Shown here in pieces: positions 1-7,665 of a stretch of DNA of 64,000 nucleotides. Numbering within the stretch: the stretch's first letter is position 1; each line of letters begins with the position of its first letter. Below the pieces are notes generated by a model that saw only the letters and a list, made by a program, of their open reading frames with translations, had not been told where the DNA came from and searched no databases. Made by a program: the position numbers and the translations under genes. This DNA is from Stutzerimonas stutzeri (GTDB lineage: Bacteria > Pseudomonadota > Gammaproteobacteria > Pseudomonadales > Pseudomonadaceae): contig NZ_PPXG01000003.1 of the NCBI RefSeq assembly GCF_002909485.1, positions 62,001 to 126,000 of the forward strand, in the 5' to 3' direction.

Positions 1-403
1 GCCCGGTGGCGTTCAGGTGCCAGCCATCGGGGCATTCGACTCGCAGTTGCTGGCGATCCATCAATGAAGGTGCGTCGCCCGTGGCCTGGATTCGCAGTGT
101 GCCAGAGCACTGCGCCAGGTTAGCCGAGCTAGCAGGCAGGCTGACGTCATAACGCAGTTGCATGCCCTGCCAGCCATGACGCTCCGCGTGCCGCTCAAGC
201 ATCAAGCGCAAATGCTGTTCCACCGCTTGCCGCACCTGCGCAGTGGCGTCCGCGCGGGTCTCGGTGCTGATCATCAGCGACAGGAATGCGGCGAGCAGGC
301 AGGCGGAAGCCGCTTTTCCGCTTTCCTTGATGCGGCTCCGCCGATGCGGAAACGGTAGCTCTCGGCGCACTTCAGGGGCTGCGTTTTCAGCTATATAAAT
401 CAA
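1..403 (-). CDS. flgA: FlgA, flagellar P-ring assembly chaperone (5' part, runs off the left edge)
   Basis: FlgA is the periplasmic chaperone for FlgI polymerisation into the P ring. The reading frame is open from a TTG at 403 to the window edge. A Shine-Dalgarno AGAAGG lies 7 nt upstream of that TTG; a GTG at 370 is the alternative start. The protein has a basic N-terminus, a hydrophobic stretch (SACLLAAFLSLM) consistent with a signal peptide, and then a mature region with QVRQAVEQHL and LRVECPDGWHLNATG, the Cys-x-x-x-Trp pattern seen in FlgA. It is divergent from flgB, as in enteric and lateral flagellar clusters. Only about 134 codons are visible and the C-terminal SAF domain is outside the window. 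Identification rests on these motifs and position. Confidence 0.72.
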   Translation of the reverse strand, partial: MIYIAENAAPEVRRELPFPHRRSRIKESGKAASACLLAAFLSLMISTETRADATAQVRQAVEQHLRLMLERHAERHGWQGMQLRYDVSLPASSANLAQCSGTLRIQATGDAPSLMDRQQLRVECPDGWHLNATG

Positions 404-426
404 TCAGTTACCTTCTTTTGTTGGTC

Positions 427-442
427 CGGCACGCTTTCTGCA
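427..442 (+). promoter_or_regulatory. Sigma-54 (RpoN) promoter of the flg operon
   Basis: The sequence CGGCACGCTTTCTGCA has GG at 428-429 and GC at 440-441, exactly 10 nt apart, matching the -24/-12 consensus TGGCACG-N4-TTGCA. The predicted transcription start is near 453, about 54 nt before flgB. RpoN-dependent flagellar operons need an activator of the FleQ/LafK type; no activator gene lies in the window. Confidence 0.8.
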
Positions 443-459
443 ATGTCTTCCCGACATTG
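441..459. repeat. Perfect 7-bp inverted repeat at the predicted flgB transcription start
   Basis: CAATGTC and GACATTG are separated by 5 nt and overlap both the -12 element and the predicted start site. It could be an operator half-site pair or a short 5' leader hairpin. Function is not known. Confidence 0.5.
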
Positions 460-506
460 CTGCGGGCAGCTGTTCGAGCCCGCCAGGCTGCAAAGGGTAT
501 CGGTGA

Positions 507-872
507 ATGAGTATACGGATTGAAGACGCCCTGGGCGTCCACGAGCGCGCCCTTGGTTTGCGCATGCAACGCAGCGAAATACTCGCAGCGAACCTGGCCA
601 ACGAAGACACGCCCGGCTTTCAGGCGCGAGATATCGATTTCAGCAAAGAGATGCAGCGGCTGGAAAGCAGCAGCTCGACGCGCAAGGCCATTGCCGGGAC
701 TGATCCGAGTCTGCTGTTCCGCGTGCCGGGGCAAGCCTCCCAGGACGGCAATACCGTCGAACTGTCCACCGAACAGGCGCAGTTCTCACGCAATTCCATG
801 GATTTTCAGACCAGCCTGACCTTCATCACGATGAAATTTCGTGGCCTGAAGCAGGCCATCGAGGGACGTTGA
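507..872 (+). CDS. flgB: FlgB, flagellar proximal rod protein
   Basis: FlgB is a rod subunit next to the MS ring. The N-terminal heptad-rich segment has the rod/hook family signature (RMQRSEILAANLANEDTPGFQARDID, spread over residues 20-45) with the ANLANxDTPGF motif. The C-terminal helix contains TFITMKFRGLKQAIEGR. At 121 aa it is shorter than typical polar FlgB of pseudomonads (about 130-135 aa). It is the first gene of the flg operon, 4 nt before flgC, and follows the sigma-54 promoter. Confidence 0.95.
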   Translation: MSIRIEDALGVHERALGLRMQRSEILAANLANEDTPGFQARDIDFSKEMQRLESSSSTRKAIAGTDPSLLFRVPGQASQDGNTVELSTEQAQFSRNSMDFQTSLTFITMKFRGLKQAIEGR

Positions 873-876
873 AGAC

Positions 877-1305
877 ATGTCATTCGATTCCATCTATCGC
901 ATCGCTGGCTCTGCCATGAACGCGCAGACCGTGCGCCTCAATACTGTGGCGAGCAACCTGGCGAATACCGATTCGGCAGCCAACAACGCCGCCGACGTCT
1001 ACAAGGCGCGCAAGCCGATGTTCGCGGCCGTCTACGAGAACAATTCGCTGACCCGCGGCGTTGGCCTGGGCGGAGCCCATGTGCAGGTGCTCGATGTGGT
1101 GACGTCCGGTGCCGAGCCCAAGCGTCGCTATGAGCCGGGTAACCCGCTGGCCGATGGTGAAGGCTATGTCTTCTACCCGGACATCAATGAGATCGAGGAA
1201 ATGACCGACATGATGTCGGCCACCCGCAGCTTCGAAACCGGTGTCGAGGTGCTCAATCGTGTGAAAAGCATGCAGCAAAGCCTGCTGCGTCTGGGAGAAG
1301 TCTGA
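877..1305 (+). CDS. flgC: FlgC, flagellar proximal rod protein
   Basis: Proximal rod subunit, 142 aa. The N-terminal segment contains AQTVRLNTVASNLANTDSA, the conserved SxxNLANxxS rod motif. The C-terminal helix has EMTDMMSATRSFETGVEVLNRVKSMQQSLL, typical of FlgC. Its final base is shared with the ATG of flgD at 1305 (TGATG overlap), so the two are probably translationally coupled. Confidence 0.96.
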   Translation: MSFDSIYRIAGSAMNAQTVRLNTVASNLANTDSAANNAADVYKARKPMFAAVYENNSLTRGVGLGGAHVQVLDVVTSGAEPKRRYEPGNPLADGEGYVFYPDINEIEEMTDMMSATRSFETGVEVLNRVKSMQQSLLRLGEV

Positions 1306-1970
1306 TGAGCACCGTCAATTCCGCGCTCGATAGCAGCCTGGCCGGCAACGCGATCGATCAGGTCAAGCGCGCCGTCAACGTCAGCGACGCCACCACGATG
1401 GAGAACAACTTCATCAGCCTGATGGTGGCGCAGATCAAGTATCAGGACCCGACCAAGCCGGTCGACAGCACCGAGTTTCTCAACCAGTTCTCGGCGATGT
1501 CGCAGGTCAAGAGCATGGAGAACATGACCAGCCTGGCGCAGAACAACCTGGTGCTGATGGACAACCTGCAGACCCTGACCGCCGCCGGCCTGGTCGGCCA
1601 GCAGGTGCGGGTGGCGGTGGACAGCCTGCAGTTGGTCGGTCAGCCAGTACAAGGGCAATTCACTCTGGAACATGCCTCCAATCGCACGGCCGTGGTGCTG
1701 ACCGATTCCAACGGCCTGAAGACCACCATCGAACTCGGTGCTCGCTCGCCCGGCCAGGTGCCATTCGACATCGATCCGCAGCGCCTAGGCCTGCCTGCCG
1801 GCCAGTACAGCGTGGTGATCGAGTCCGACAACGGCGAATACCCGCAGGTGGAAGTCGCCGGTCTGGTTGGCAACGTACGTGTCAGCGCCGAAGGCCCCCT
1901 GCTGCAGATTGATGGGGTGGGATCGGTACCGTTCTACAACATTCTCGAGTTCGGTGCCGGCAGCGCCTGA
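1305..1970 (+). CDS. flgD: FlgD, hook-capping scaffold protein
   Basis: FlgD caps the growing hook and is needed for FlgE assembly. The 221-aa product has the N-terminal FlgD signature ENNFISLMVAQIKYQDPTKP (residues about 30-49) followed by VDSTEFLNQFSAMSQVKSMENM. It continues into a beta-rich FLG/FnIII-like region (residues about 85-200) for the cap. Start overlaps the flgC stop. 49 nt separate it from flgE. Confidence 0.96.
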   Translation: MSTVNSALDSSLAGNAIDQVKRAVNVSDATTMENNFISLMVAQIKYQDPTKPVDSTEFLNQFSAMSQVKSMENMTSLAQNNLVLMDNLQTLTAAGLVGQQVRVAVDSLQLVGQPVQGQFTLEHASNRTAVVLTDSNGLKTTIELGARSPGQVPFDIDPQRLGLPAGQYSVVIESDNGEYPQVEVAGLVGNVRVSAEGPLLQIDGVGSVPFYNILEFGAGSA

Positions 1971-2019
1971 GTGCGACGGCCATCCACGAACCTCCATTTC
2001 GCAGAGTCGAGACGCAACC

Positions 2020-3210
2020 ATGAGCTTCAACATCGCCCTGACCGGCCTGTCCGCCGTCAACGAACAACTCAACACCATCGGCAACAACATCGCCAACTCC
2101 GGCACCGTGGGCTTCAAGTCCTCGCGTACCAATTTCGGCAGCCTATACGCCGAGACCCAGGCCATGGGCGTGGAAGTGATCGGTACCACCCAGAGCATCA
2201 GCCAGGGCGGCGCGCTGACCTCGACCAACCGCACCCTGGATCTGGCCATCTCCGGTGGCGGCTTCTTCGTCACCCGCGCCAGCAACGGTGACATCGGCTA
2301 CACCCGTGCCGGCATCTTCGGCACCGACAAGGACAGCTACATCACCAACAGCCTCGGCCAGCGCCTGCAGGGTTATCCCGCCGACGCCACCGGCAACCTC
2401 CAGACTGGCACCGTCGGTGACCTGCAGTTGCGCTCCGGCGGCATTCCGGCCCGCGCCACCGATGCGCTGAGCTTCGTCGCCAATCTGGACGCCAACCAGG
2501 AAGTCCCGACCGTGGCCTTCGACCCGTTGGCGGCGGACAGCTACAACTCCACCTACACCACCAAGCTGTACGACTCCCAGGGCAAGGAACACACCCTGAC
2601 GCAGTACTTCGTCAAGACCGGCGACAACAGTTGGAATGCCCACTATTACGTTGATGGAGCCGCCTTGGCTGGCGCGCCGCAGGCACTGACCTTCGACAGC
2701 GCCGGCGTGCTGGCTACCCCGATCGGCACGGTTGCCCTGGCCGCTCCCCTGACCGGCGGCGTCGCACCGCTGGCCATTGACCTCGACTACAGCGGCACCA
2801 GCCAGTACGGCTCGGAGTTCAGCGTGACCAACAACCGCGCCACCGGCTATGCGGCCGGCGAACAGACCGGGATGACCGTGGAGAAGGACGGCAGGGTCTA
2901 CGCCAGCTACTCCAATGGCGAACGCATGCTGCAGGGGCAGGTGGTACTGGCCAGCTTCGTCAATGCCGAAGGCCTGAAGAACGTCAGCGGTACTGCCTGG
3001 ACCGAAACCGCCGCCTCTGGCGCGGCGATGCTCGGCGCTCCTGGCGTAGGCCAGTACGGCACCCTGGCATCCGGTGCGCTGGAGAGCTCCAACGTCGACC
3101 TCACCCAGCAGCTGGTAGGCCTGATGGAAGGCCAGCGTAACTACCAGGCCAACACTCAGGTCATTTCCACCAACAAGGAACTGACCCAGGTCCTGTTCAA
3201 CGCAATCTGA
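2020..3210 (+). CDS. flgE: FlgE, flagellar hook protein
   Basis: Hook subunit, 396 aa, from the ATG at 2020. An in-frame upstream extension into flgD is open but lacks family similarity. The N-terminus SFNIALTGLSAVNEQLNTI plus NNIANSGTVGFKSSRTNFG is the classic hook signature. The C-terminus has LESSNVDLTQQLVGLMEGQRNYQANTQVISTNKELTQVL. The central variable domain (residues about 130-320) forms the hook surface. Lies between flgD and flgF in the same operon. Confidence 0.97.
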   Translation: MSFNIALTGLSAVNEQLNTIGNNIANSGTVGFKSSRTNFGSLYAETQAMGVEVIGTTQSISQGGALTSTNRTLDLAISGGGFFVTRASNGDIGYTRAGIFGTDKDSYITNSLGQRLQGYPADATGNLQTGTVGDLQLRSGGIPARATDALSFVANLDANQEVPTVAFDPLAADSYNSTYTTKLYDSQGKEHTLTQYFVKTGDNSWNAHYYVDGAALAGAPQALTFDSAGVLATPIGTVALAAPLTGGVAPLAIDLDYSGTSQYGSEFSVTNNRATGYAAGEQTGMTVEKDGRVYASYSNGERMLQGQVVLASFVNAEGLKNVSGTAWTETAASGAAMLGAPGVGQYGTLASGALESSNVDLTQQLVGLMEGQRNYQANTQVISTNKELTQVLFNAI

Positions 3211-3219
3211 GGCTGACCC

Positions 3220-3948
3220 ATGGATCGTTTGGGATACACCGCCATGACGGCCGCCAGCCGCACGATGATGTCGTTGCAGGTGCGCTCCAACAACCTCGCC
3301 AACGTCAACACGCCCGGTTTTCGCGCCGACCTCGAGCGCGCCCAGGCGGTGGCGGTGGAAGGCTACGGCTACGACAGCCGGCACATGGCGCTGATCGAGA
3401 ACAACGGCGTCAGCCTGGCTGCCGGTCCGCTGATGGCTACCGGCCGGGAGCTGGATTTCGCGGTCAAGGGCACCGGCTTGATTGTCCTGCAGGACGGTGA
3501 CGGCGAAGCCTATACCCGTCAGGGCAGCATGCAGATCGACGCCGAAGGTCGGTTGACCCTCAATGGTCGCGCCGTAATGGGCGAAGCCGGGCCGATCGAG
3601 CTGCCTGAGCACGACCGGGTGGAAATCGGCAATGACGGAACCGTGTCGATCATGGCTCCCGGCGACTGGGTGATGGCCGAGGTCGACCGTATTCGCTTGG
3701 TCGACGTAGCAGCCGCAGATCTGATGAAGAGTGAGGCCGGCCTACTGGTCACGCGCAACGGCGAGCCCGCAGCGCCCAGTGAAGAGGTGCGCCTGGCCAG
3801 TGGTTTTCTGGAGTCGAGCAACGTCTCGGCCATCGAAGAGCTGGCCTCGACCATGAGCCTGAGCCGGTTGTTCGAAACCCAGGTAAAGATGATGAAAGCC
3901 GCTGAGGACCTTTCCGACGCTGGCAACCGAATGATCCGCGGCAGCTGA
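3220..3948 (+). CDS. flgF: FlgF, flagellar proximal rod protein
   Basis: Proximal rod protein, 242 aa. The N-terminus carries TAMTAASRTMMSLQVRSNNL and ANVNTPGFRADLERAQAVAV; the C-terminus FLESSNVSAIEELASTMSLSRLFETQVKMMKAAEDLSD is typical of FlgF/FlgG. The start lies 9 nt after the flgE stop, and flgG follows after 14 nt with GGGAGATA as its ribosome binding site. Confidence 0.95.
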   Translation: MDRLGYTAMTAASRTMMSLQVRSNNLANVNTPGFRADLERAQAVAVEGYGYDSRHMALIENNGVSLAAGPLMATGRELDFAVKGTGLIVLQDGDGEAYTRQGSMQIDAEGRLTLNGRAVMGEAGPIELPEHDRVEIGNDGTVSIMAPGDWVMAEVDRIRLVDVAAADLMKSEAGLLVTRNGEPAAPSEEVRLASGFLESSNVSAIEELASTMSLSRLFETQVKMMKAAEDLSDAGNRMIRGS

Positions 3949-3962
3949 TCGGGAGATAACGC

Positions 3963-4748
3963 ATGAATTCCGCACTTTGGGTCAGCAAGACCGGCCTGGC
4001 CGCCCAGGACAAGGCCATGGCCACAGTCGCCAACAACCTGGCCAACGTCAACACCAACGGCTTCAAGAGCGACCGCGCGGTTTTCGAAGACCTGTTCTAC
4101 GTCATCGAGAAGCAGCCGGGCGCCCAGGCCGACGAAATCAACACCGTGCCGTCCGGCATCCAGCTGGGCAGCGGCGTGCGTGTCGCCGGTACGCAGAAGG
4201 TATTCACCGAAGGCAGCATCCAGACCACTGGCCAGCCGATGGATCTGGCCATCGTCGGCCGCGGCTTCTTTCAGGTCGAGTCGCCCAACGGTGACATCTT
4301 CTACACCGAGAACGGCCAGTTTCAGCTCAACGCCGAAGGCATGATGGTCAACGCGCAGGGCTTGCCGCTGAACCCGGCGATCGAAGTGCCCGAAGGTAGC
4401 ACCGGCTTCACTGTCGGCAGCGACGGCATCGTCACGGCGGTGCTGGCGGGCGACAACCTGCCATCGGAGCTGGGCCAGATCACTCTGGTCAACTTCACCA
4501 ACCCGGGTGGTCTGGAAGCGCTAGGTGGCAATCTGTATCGCGAGACGGTCGCCAGCGGCGAGCCGGTGGAAGGTGTACCAGGCGAGGAAGGCCTAGGCCA
4601 GCTCAAGCAGGGCGTGCTGGAAGGCTCCAACGTGCAGGTAGTGGAGGCCATGGTGGCGATGATCGCCATCCAGCGCGCCTACGAGGCCAATGCCAAGGTG
4701 CTCGACGCTGCCAGCGGCATGCAGCAGTTCCTCAACCAGACCGTGTGA
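3963..4748 (+). CDS. flgG: FlgG, flagellar distal rod protein
   Basis: Distal rod subunit, 261 aa, close to the family length. N-terminal LWVSKTGLAAQDKAMATVAN and NLANVNTNGFKSDRAVFEDL, with the FlgG-specific Tyr-rich stretch (FYVIEKQPGAQ). C-terminal LEGSNVQVVEAMVAMIAIQR and AYEANAKVLDAASGMQQFLN. Stop overlaps the flgH start as TGATG. Confidence 0.97.
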   Translation: MNSALWVSKTGLAAQDKAMATVANNLANVNTNGFKSDRAVFEDLFYVIEKQPGAQADEINTVPSGIQLGSGVRVAGTQKVFTEGSIQTTGQPMDLAIVGRGFFQVESPNGDIFYTENGQFQLNAEGMMVNAQGLPLNPAIEVPEGSTGFTVGSDGIVTAVLAGDNLPSELGQITLVNFTNPGGLEALGGNLYRETVASGEPVEGVPGEEGLGQLKQGVLEGSNVQVVEAMVAMIAIQRAYEANAKVLDAASGMQQFLNQTV

Positions 4749-5416
4749 TGCCGATGAAGCCGATCACCCTCCTGTTCGCGTTCCTGTTGCTCAGCGGCTG
4801 CGCCAGCTTCAACGAGATGTTGCCCGACGAGGACTCCAGCGAATACGAGCCACTGGAGCTGGACTACAGCCTGCCGCCGACCACCGGTGGCGGCCTGTTC
4901 CGCTCCGGCTACAGCGGCTCGCTGATCAGCGACAGACGTGCGGTACGGGTCGGCGACATCCTCACCGTAGTGCTCGACGAATCCACCCAGTCGAGCAAGA
5001 GCGCCGGTACCAGCTTCGGCAAGGAATCGAGCGTCGGAATCGGCGTGCCGACCATTCTGGGAAAAACCTACCCGGACGTGGAGACCTCGGCCTCTGGCGA
5101 GCGCGACTTCAAAGGCTCAGCCAAGAGCTCGCAGCAGAACACCCTGCGCGGCTCCATCGCCGTCAGCGTGCACCGCGTGCTGCCGAACGGGACTTTGCTG
5201 ATCAAGGGCGAGAAGGCCCTGCGCCTGAACCAGGGGGACGAGTACATCCGCCTGACGGGGCTGGTGCGCATCGACGACATCAACCGCTACAACCAGGTGT
5301 CCTCGCAAAGCGTGGCCAACGCCAAGATTTCCTACGCTGGCCGCGGTGTGCTCAACGACAGCAATTCGGCCGGCTGGCTGACGCGTTTCTTCGCGTCACC
5401 GCTGTTCCCTCTTTAA
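4748..5416 (+). CDS. flgH: FlgH, flagellar L-ring lipoprotein
   Basis: FlgH forms the outer-membrane L ring. From the ATG at 4748 the protein starts MPMKPITLLFAFLLLSGC, a lipoprotein signal peptide with lipobox LSGC and lipidated Cys18. The conserved FlgH features follow: GSLISDRRAVRVGDILTVVL, ESTQSSKSAGTSFGKES and GLVRIDDINRYNQVSSQSVA. About 222 aa. An ATG at 4754 or the GTG at 4745 are alternative starts; 4748 overlaps the flgG stop and is preferred. Confidence 0.95.
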   Translation: MPMKPITLLFAFLLLSGCASFNEMLPDEDSSEYEPLELDYSLPPTTGGGLFRSGYSGSLISDRRAVRVGDILTVVLDESTQSSKSAGTSFGKESSVGIGVPTILGKTYPDVETSASGERDFKGSAKSSQQNTLRGSIAVSVHRVLPNGTLLIKGEKALRLNQGDEYIRLTGLVRIDDINRYNQVSSQSVANAKISYAGRGVLNDSNSAGWLTRFFASPLFPL

Positions 5417-5428
5417 GCGAGCTGACCC

Positions 5429-6529
5429 ATGCAATCCGTGAAGCTGTTTTTCGCCGCCGTTGCGCTGTGCTGGCAATTGCCGGCACAGGCCATACCGCTG
5501 ATGGACCTGGTGGATATCGAGGGCATCCGCGGCAACCAGCTGATCGGCTATGGTCTGGTGGTTGGCCTCGATGGCACTGGTGACAAGAATCAGGTGAAGT
5601 TCACCAGTCACTCGGTAACCAACATGATCAAGCAGTTCGGCATCAACCTGCCGGCCAATGTCGACCCGAAGCTGAAGAATGTCGCCGCCGTGACCGTCAC
5701 CGCTACGGTGCCGCCGTCCTACAGTCCGGGGCAGAGCGTCGATGTCACCGTATCGTCACTGGGCGACGCCAAGAGCCTGCGCGGGGGCCAGCTGCTGATG
5801 ACCCCGCTGCAGGGCGTCGACGGCGAAATCTATGCCGTGGCCCAGGGCGCGCTGGTTGTCGGCGGGGTGAATGCCGAGGGCGCCAGCGGCTCCAAGGTCG
5901 CCATCAATACCTCCAACAGTGGCTTGATTCCCAACGGTGCGACCGTGGAACGGACAATCCCTACCGATTTCACCGAGCGGGCCGAAGTCATGCTCAACGT
6001 TCGCCAGCCGAGCTTCCAGACCGTCAGCCGCGTGGTCGATGCAGTGGACGCCTTCTTCGGCAAAGGCACCGCAACGGCGCTCAACGCCACCAAGGTGTCG
6101 CTGCGCGCGCCGGTTTCGAGCAACCAGCGCATGAGCTTCATGGCCATGCTCGAACGCCTGGAAGTGGAAGAAGGCCGCGTGCGGCCGAAGGTGGTGTTCA
6201 ACAGCCGCACCGGCACCGTGGTGGTGGGAGAAGGTGTGCGCGTGAAGGCCGCGGCAGTGGCGCACGGTTCGCTCACCGTGACCATCAGTGAGCGGCCGCA
6301 GGTCAGTCAGCCAGGGCCTTTCTCCCAGGGCCAGACCGCCGTGGTGCCGCAGTCTGATGTCGCAGTCGAGCAGGATCGCAATGCGATGTTCAAGTGGCCC
6401 GAAGGTGCCAGCCTGGAAAGCATCATCAACACCATCAACAGTCTGGGTGCCACGCCGGATGATGTGATGAGCATTCTGCAGTCGCTGGAACGTGCCGGCG
6501 CCCTGAACGCCGAACTGATCGTGATGTAA
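5429..6529 (+). CDS. flgI: FlgI, flagellar P-ring protein
   Basis: Periplasmic P-ring subunit, 366 aa. A Sec signal peptide (residues 1-21, ending LPAQA) precedes the mature protein starting IPLMDLVDIEGIRGNQLIGY and GLVVGLDGTGDKNQVKFTSH, the diagnostic FlgI N-terminus. Later conserved blocks include RPKVVFNSRTGTVVVGEGVR and the C-terminal DDVMSILQSLERAGALNAEL. It needs FlgA for assembly; flgA is divergent at the operon head. Confidence 0.97.
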   Translation: MQSVKLFFAAVALCWQLPAQAIPLMDLVDIEGIRGNQLIGYGLVVGLDGTGDKNQVKFTSHSVTNMIKQFGINLPANVDPKLKNVAAVTVTATVPPSYSPGQSVDVTVSSLGDAKSLRGGQLLMTPLQGVDGEIYAVAQGALVVGGVNAEGASGSKVAINTSNSGLIPNGATVERTIPTDFTERAEVMLNVRQPSFQTVSRVVDAVDAFFGKGTATALNATKVSLRAPVSSNQRMSFMAMLERLEVEEGRVRPKVVFNSRTGTVVVGEGVRVKAAAVAHGSLTVTISERPQVSQPGPFSQGQTAVVPQSDVAVEQDRNAMFKWPEGASLESIINTINSLGATPDDVMSILQSLERAGALNAELIVM

Positions 6530-6537
6530 GGCCAGCC

Positions 6538-7665
6538 ATGAGCATCGTTTCCCTACCGCAACACATCAACGTCATGCGCTCGCGCCCCGATGGCCCGACG
6601 GCGGCGCGCCGTCAGCAACTGGAGATGGTTGCCGAGCAGTTCGAGGCCATGTTCCTGCAGCAGATTCTCAAGCAGATGCGCAAGGCTGGTGACGTGTTAT
6701 CGGCCGGCAACCCGACGCGCAGCCGTGAACTGGACACCATGCGCGACTTCTACGACGAGGTGCTCGCCGAGACCCTGGCCGGCAAGCGTCAGACCGGGAT
6801 TGCCGACATGCTGGTGCAGCAGCTCTCCGGTGGGCTGGACGGCACCGCGCCCGCGCCTGCAGCGCTCGGTCTGGCGACGGGCGCGAGCACGCAGTCGGTT
6901 GGCCAGCATGCCCTGCGTGGTACCTGGCAGCGCGGCGTCGATGCCCTGGACAGCGCCTGGGCGGCGGGCAAGGCCGGTTTTCGGGCACTGGTGGATAGCG
7001 TCATCAAGCACGAATCCAGCGGCAACGTGGCGGCTGTCTCGCCCAAGGGCGCTCGTGGCCTGATGCAGCTGATGCCCGGTACCGCCCGCGACATGGCCGC
7101 CGAACTCGGCCTGCCTTTCGATGAAGCGCGCCTGACCAGCGATGCCGAGTACAACAAGCGCCTCGGCAGCGCTTACCTGAACAAAATGCTTGATCGCTAC
7201 GACGGTCACCAGGCACTGGCATTGGCGGCCTACAACGCCGGTCCCGGCAAGGTCGACGAGTGGCTGAAGAGCCACGGTGATCCGCGTCGTGGCGAAATCG
7301 ATGCGGCTAGTTGGATACAGAAGATTCCCTATCAGGAAACCCGCAACTACACGCGCAACATCCTCAAGGATCTGCAGGCCGCCAACAGCCAGGAGCATGC
7401 ACCACAGGCCGCGCTTCCGTCGCAGCCAGCGCGCTGGCCACAGGTAGTGCAGGTCAGCCTGGCAGCATCCGAACGCCTGGGCCAGGCGCAACCGCTGGCG
7501 ATTACGCAGGGCAAGGGATTCAGCGCTGTGCAGCCATTATCAGCGACGCTTAATACCACGCCCGCTGCGGTCGCCTTGAATAGACAGCAGCCGGTTGTCG
7601 CCCGTCATCTATCGGTGGCGTTCGCGCAACCGATCCGGATCGAGTCGAAGGAAGTCCTGTCGTGA
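6538..7665 (+). CDS. flgJ: FlgJ-like rod scaffold fused to an SLT-type lytic transglycosylase
   Basis: 375 aa. Residues about 20-100 are the FlgJ rod-binding domain (QLEMVAEQFEAMFLQQILKQ, then SRELDTMRDFYDEVLAETLA). The C-terminal half is not the usual GH73 glucosaminidase of FlgJ. It is a soluble-lytic-transglycosylase (SLT, Slt70/MltE-like) domain: HESSGN with the likely catalytic Glu159, GARGLMQLMPGTA at 171-183, and LALAAYNAGPGKVDEW near 225-240. A low-complexity Ala/Gly linker (about 101-140) and an Ala/Gln-rich tail (residues about 285-375) flank it. Position between flgI and flgK and the GTGA overlap with flgK support a flagellar peptidoglycan-gap enzyme. Confidence 0.93.
   Translation: MSIVSLPQHINVMRSRPDGPTAARRQQLEMVAEQFEAMFLQQILKQMRKAGDVLSAGNPTRSRELDTMRDFYDEVLAETLAGKRQTGIADMLVQQLSGGLDGTAPAPAALGLATGASTQSVGQHALRGTWQRGVDALDSAWAAGKAGFRALVDSVIKHESSGNVAAVSPKGARGLMQLMPGTARDMAAELGLPFDEARLTSDAEYNKRLGSAYLNKMLDRYDGHQALALAAYNAGPGKVDEWLKSHGDPRRGEIDAASWIQKIPYQETRNYTRNILKDLQAANSQEHAPQAALPSQPARWPQVVQVSLAASERLGQAQPLAITQGKGFSAVQPLSATLNTTPAAVALNRQQPVVARHLSVAFAQPIRIESKEVLS

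Noticed and set aside
2143..3612. Long minus-strand open frame of 489 codons opposite flgE/flgF
   Set aside because: Mirror frame of GC-rich coding DNA; no family motif and wholly overlapped by confirmed flagellar genes.
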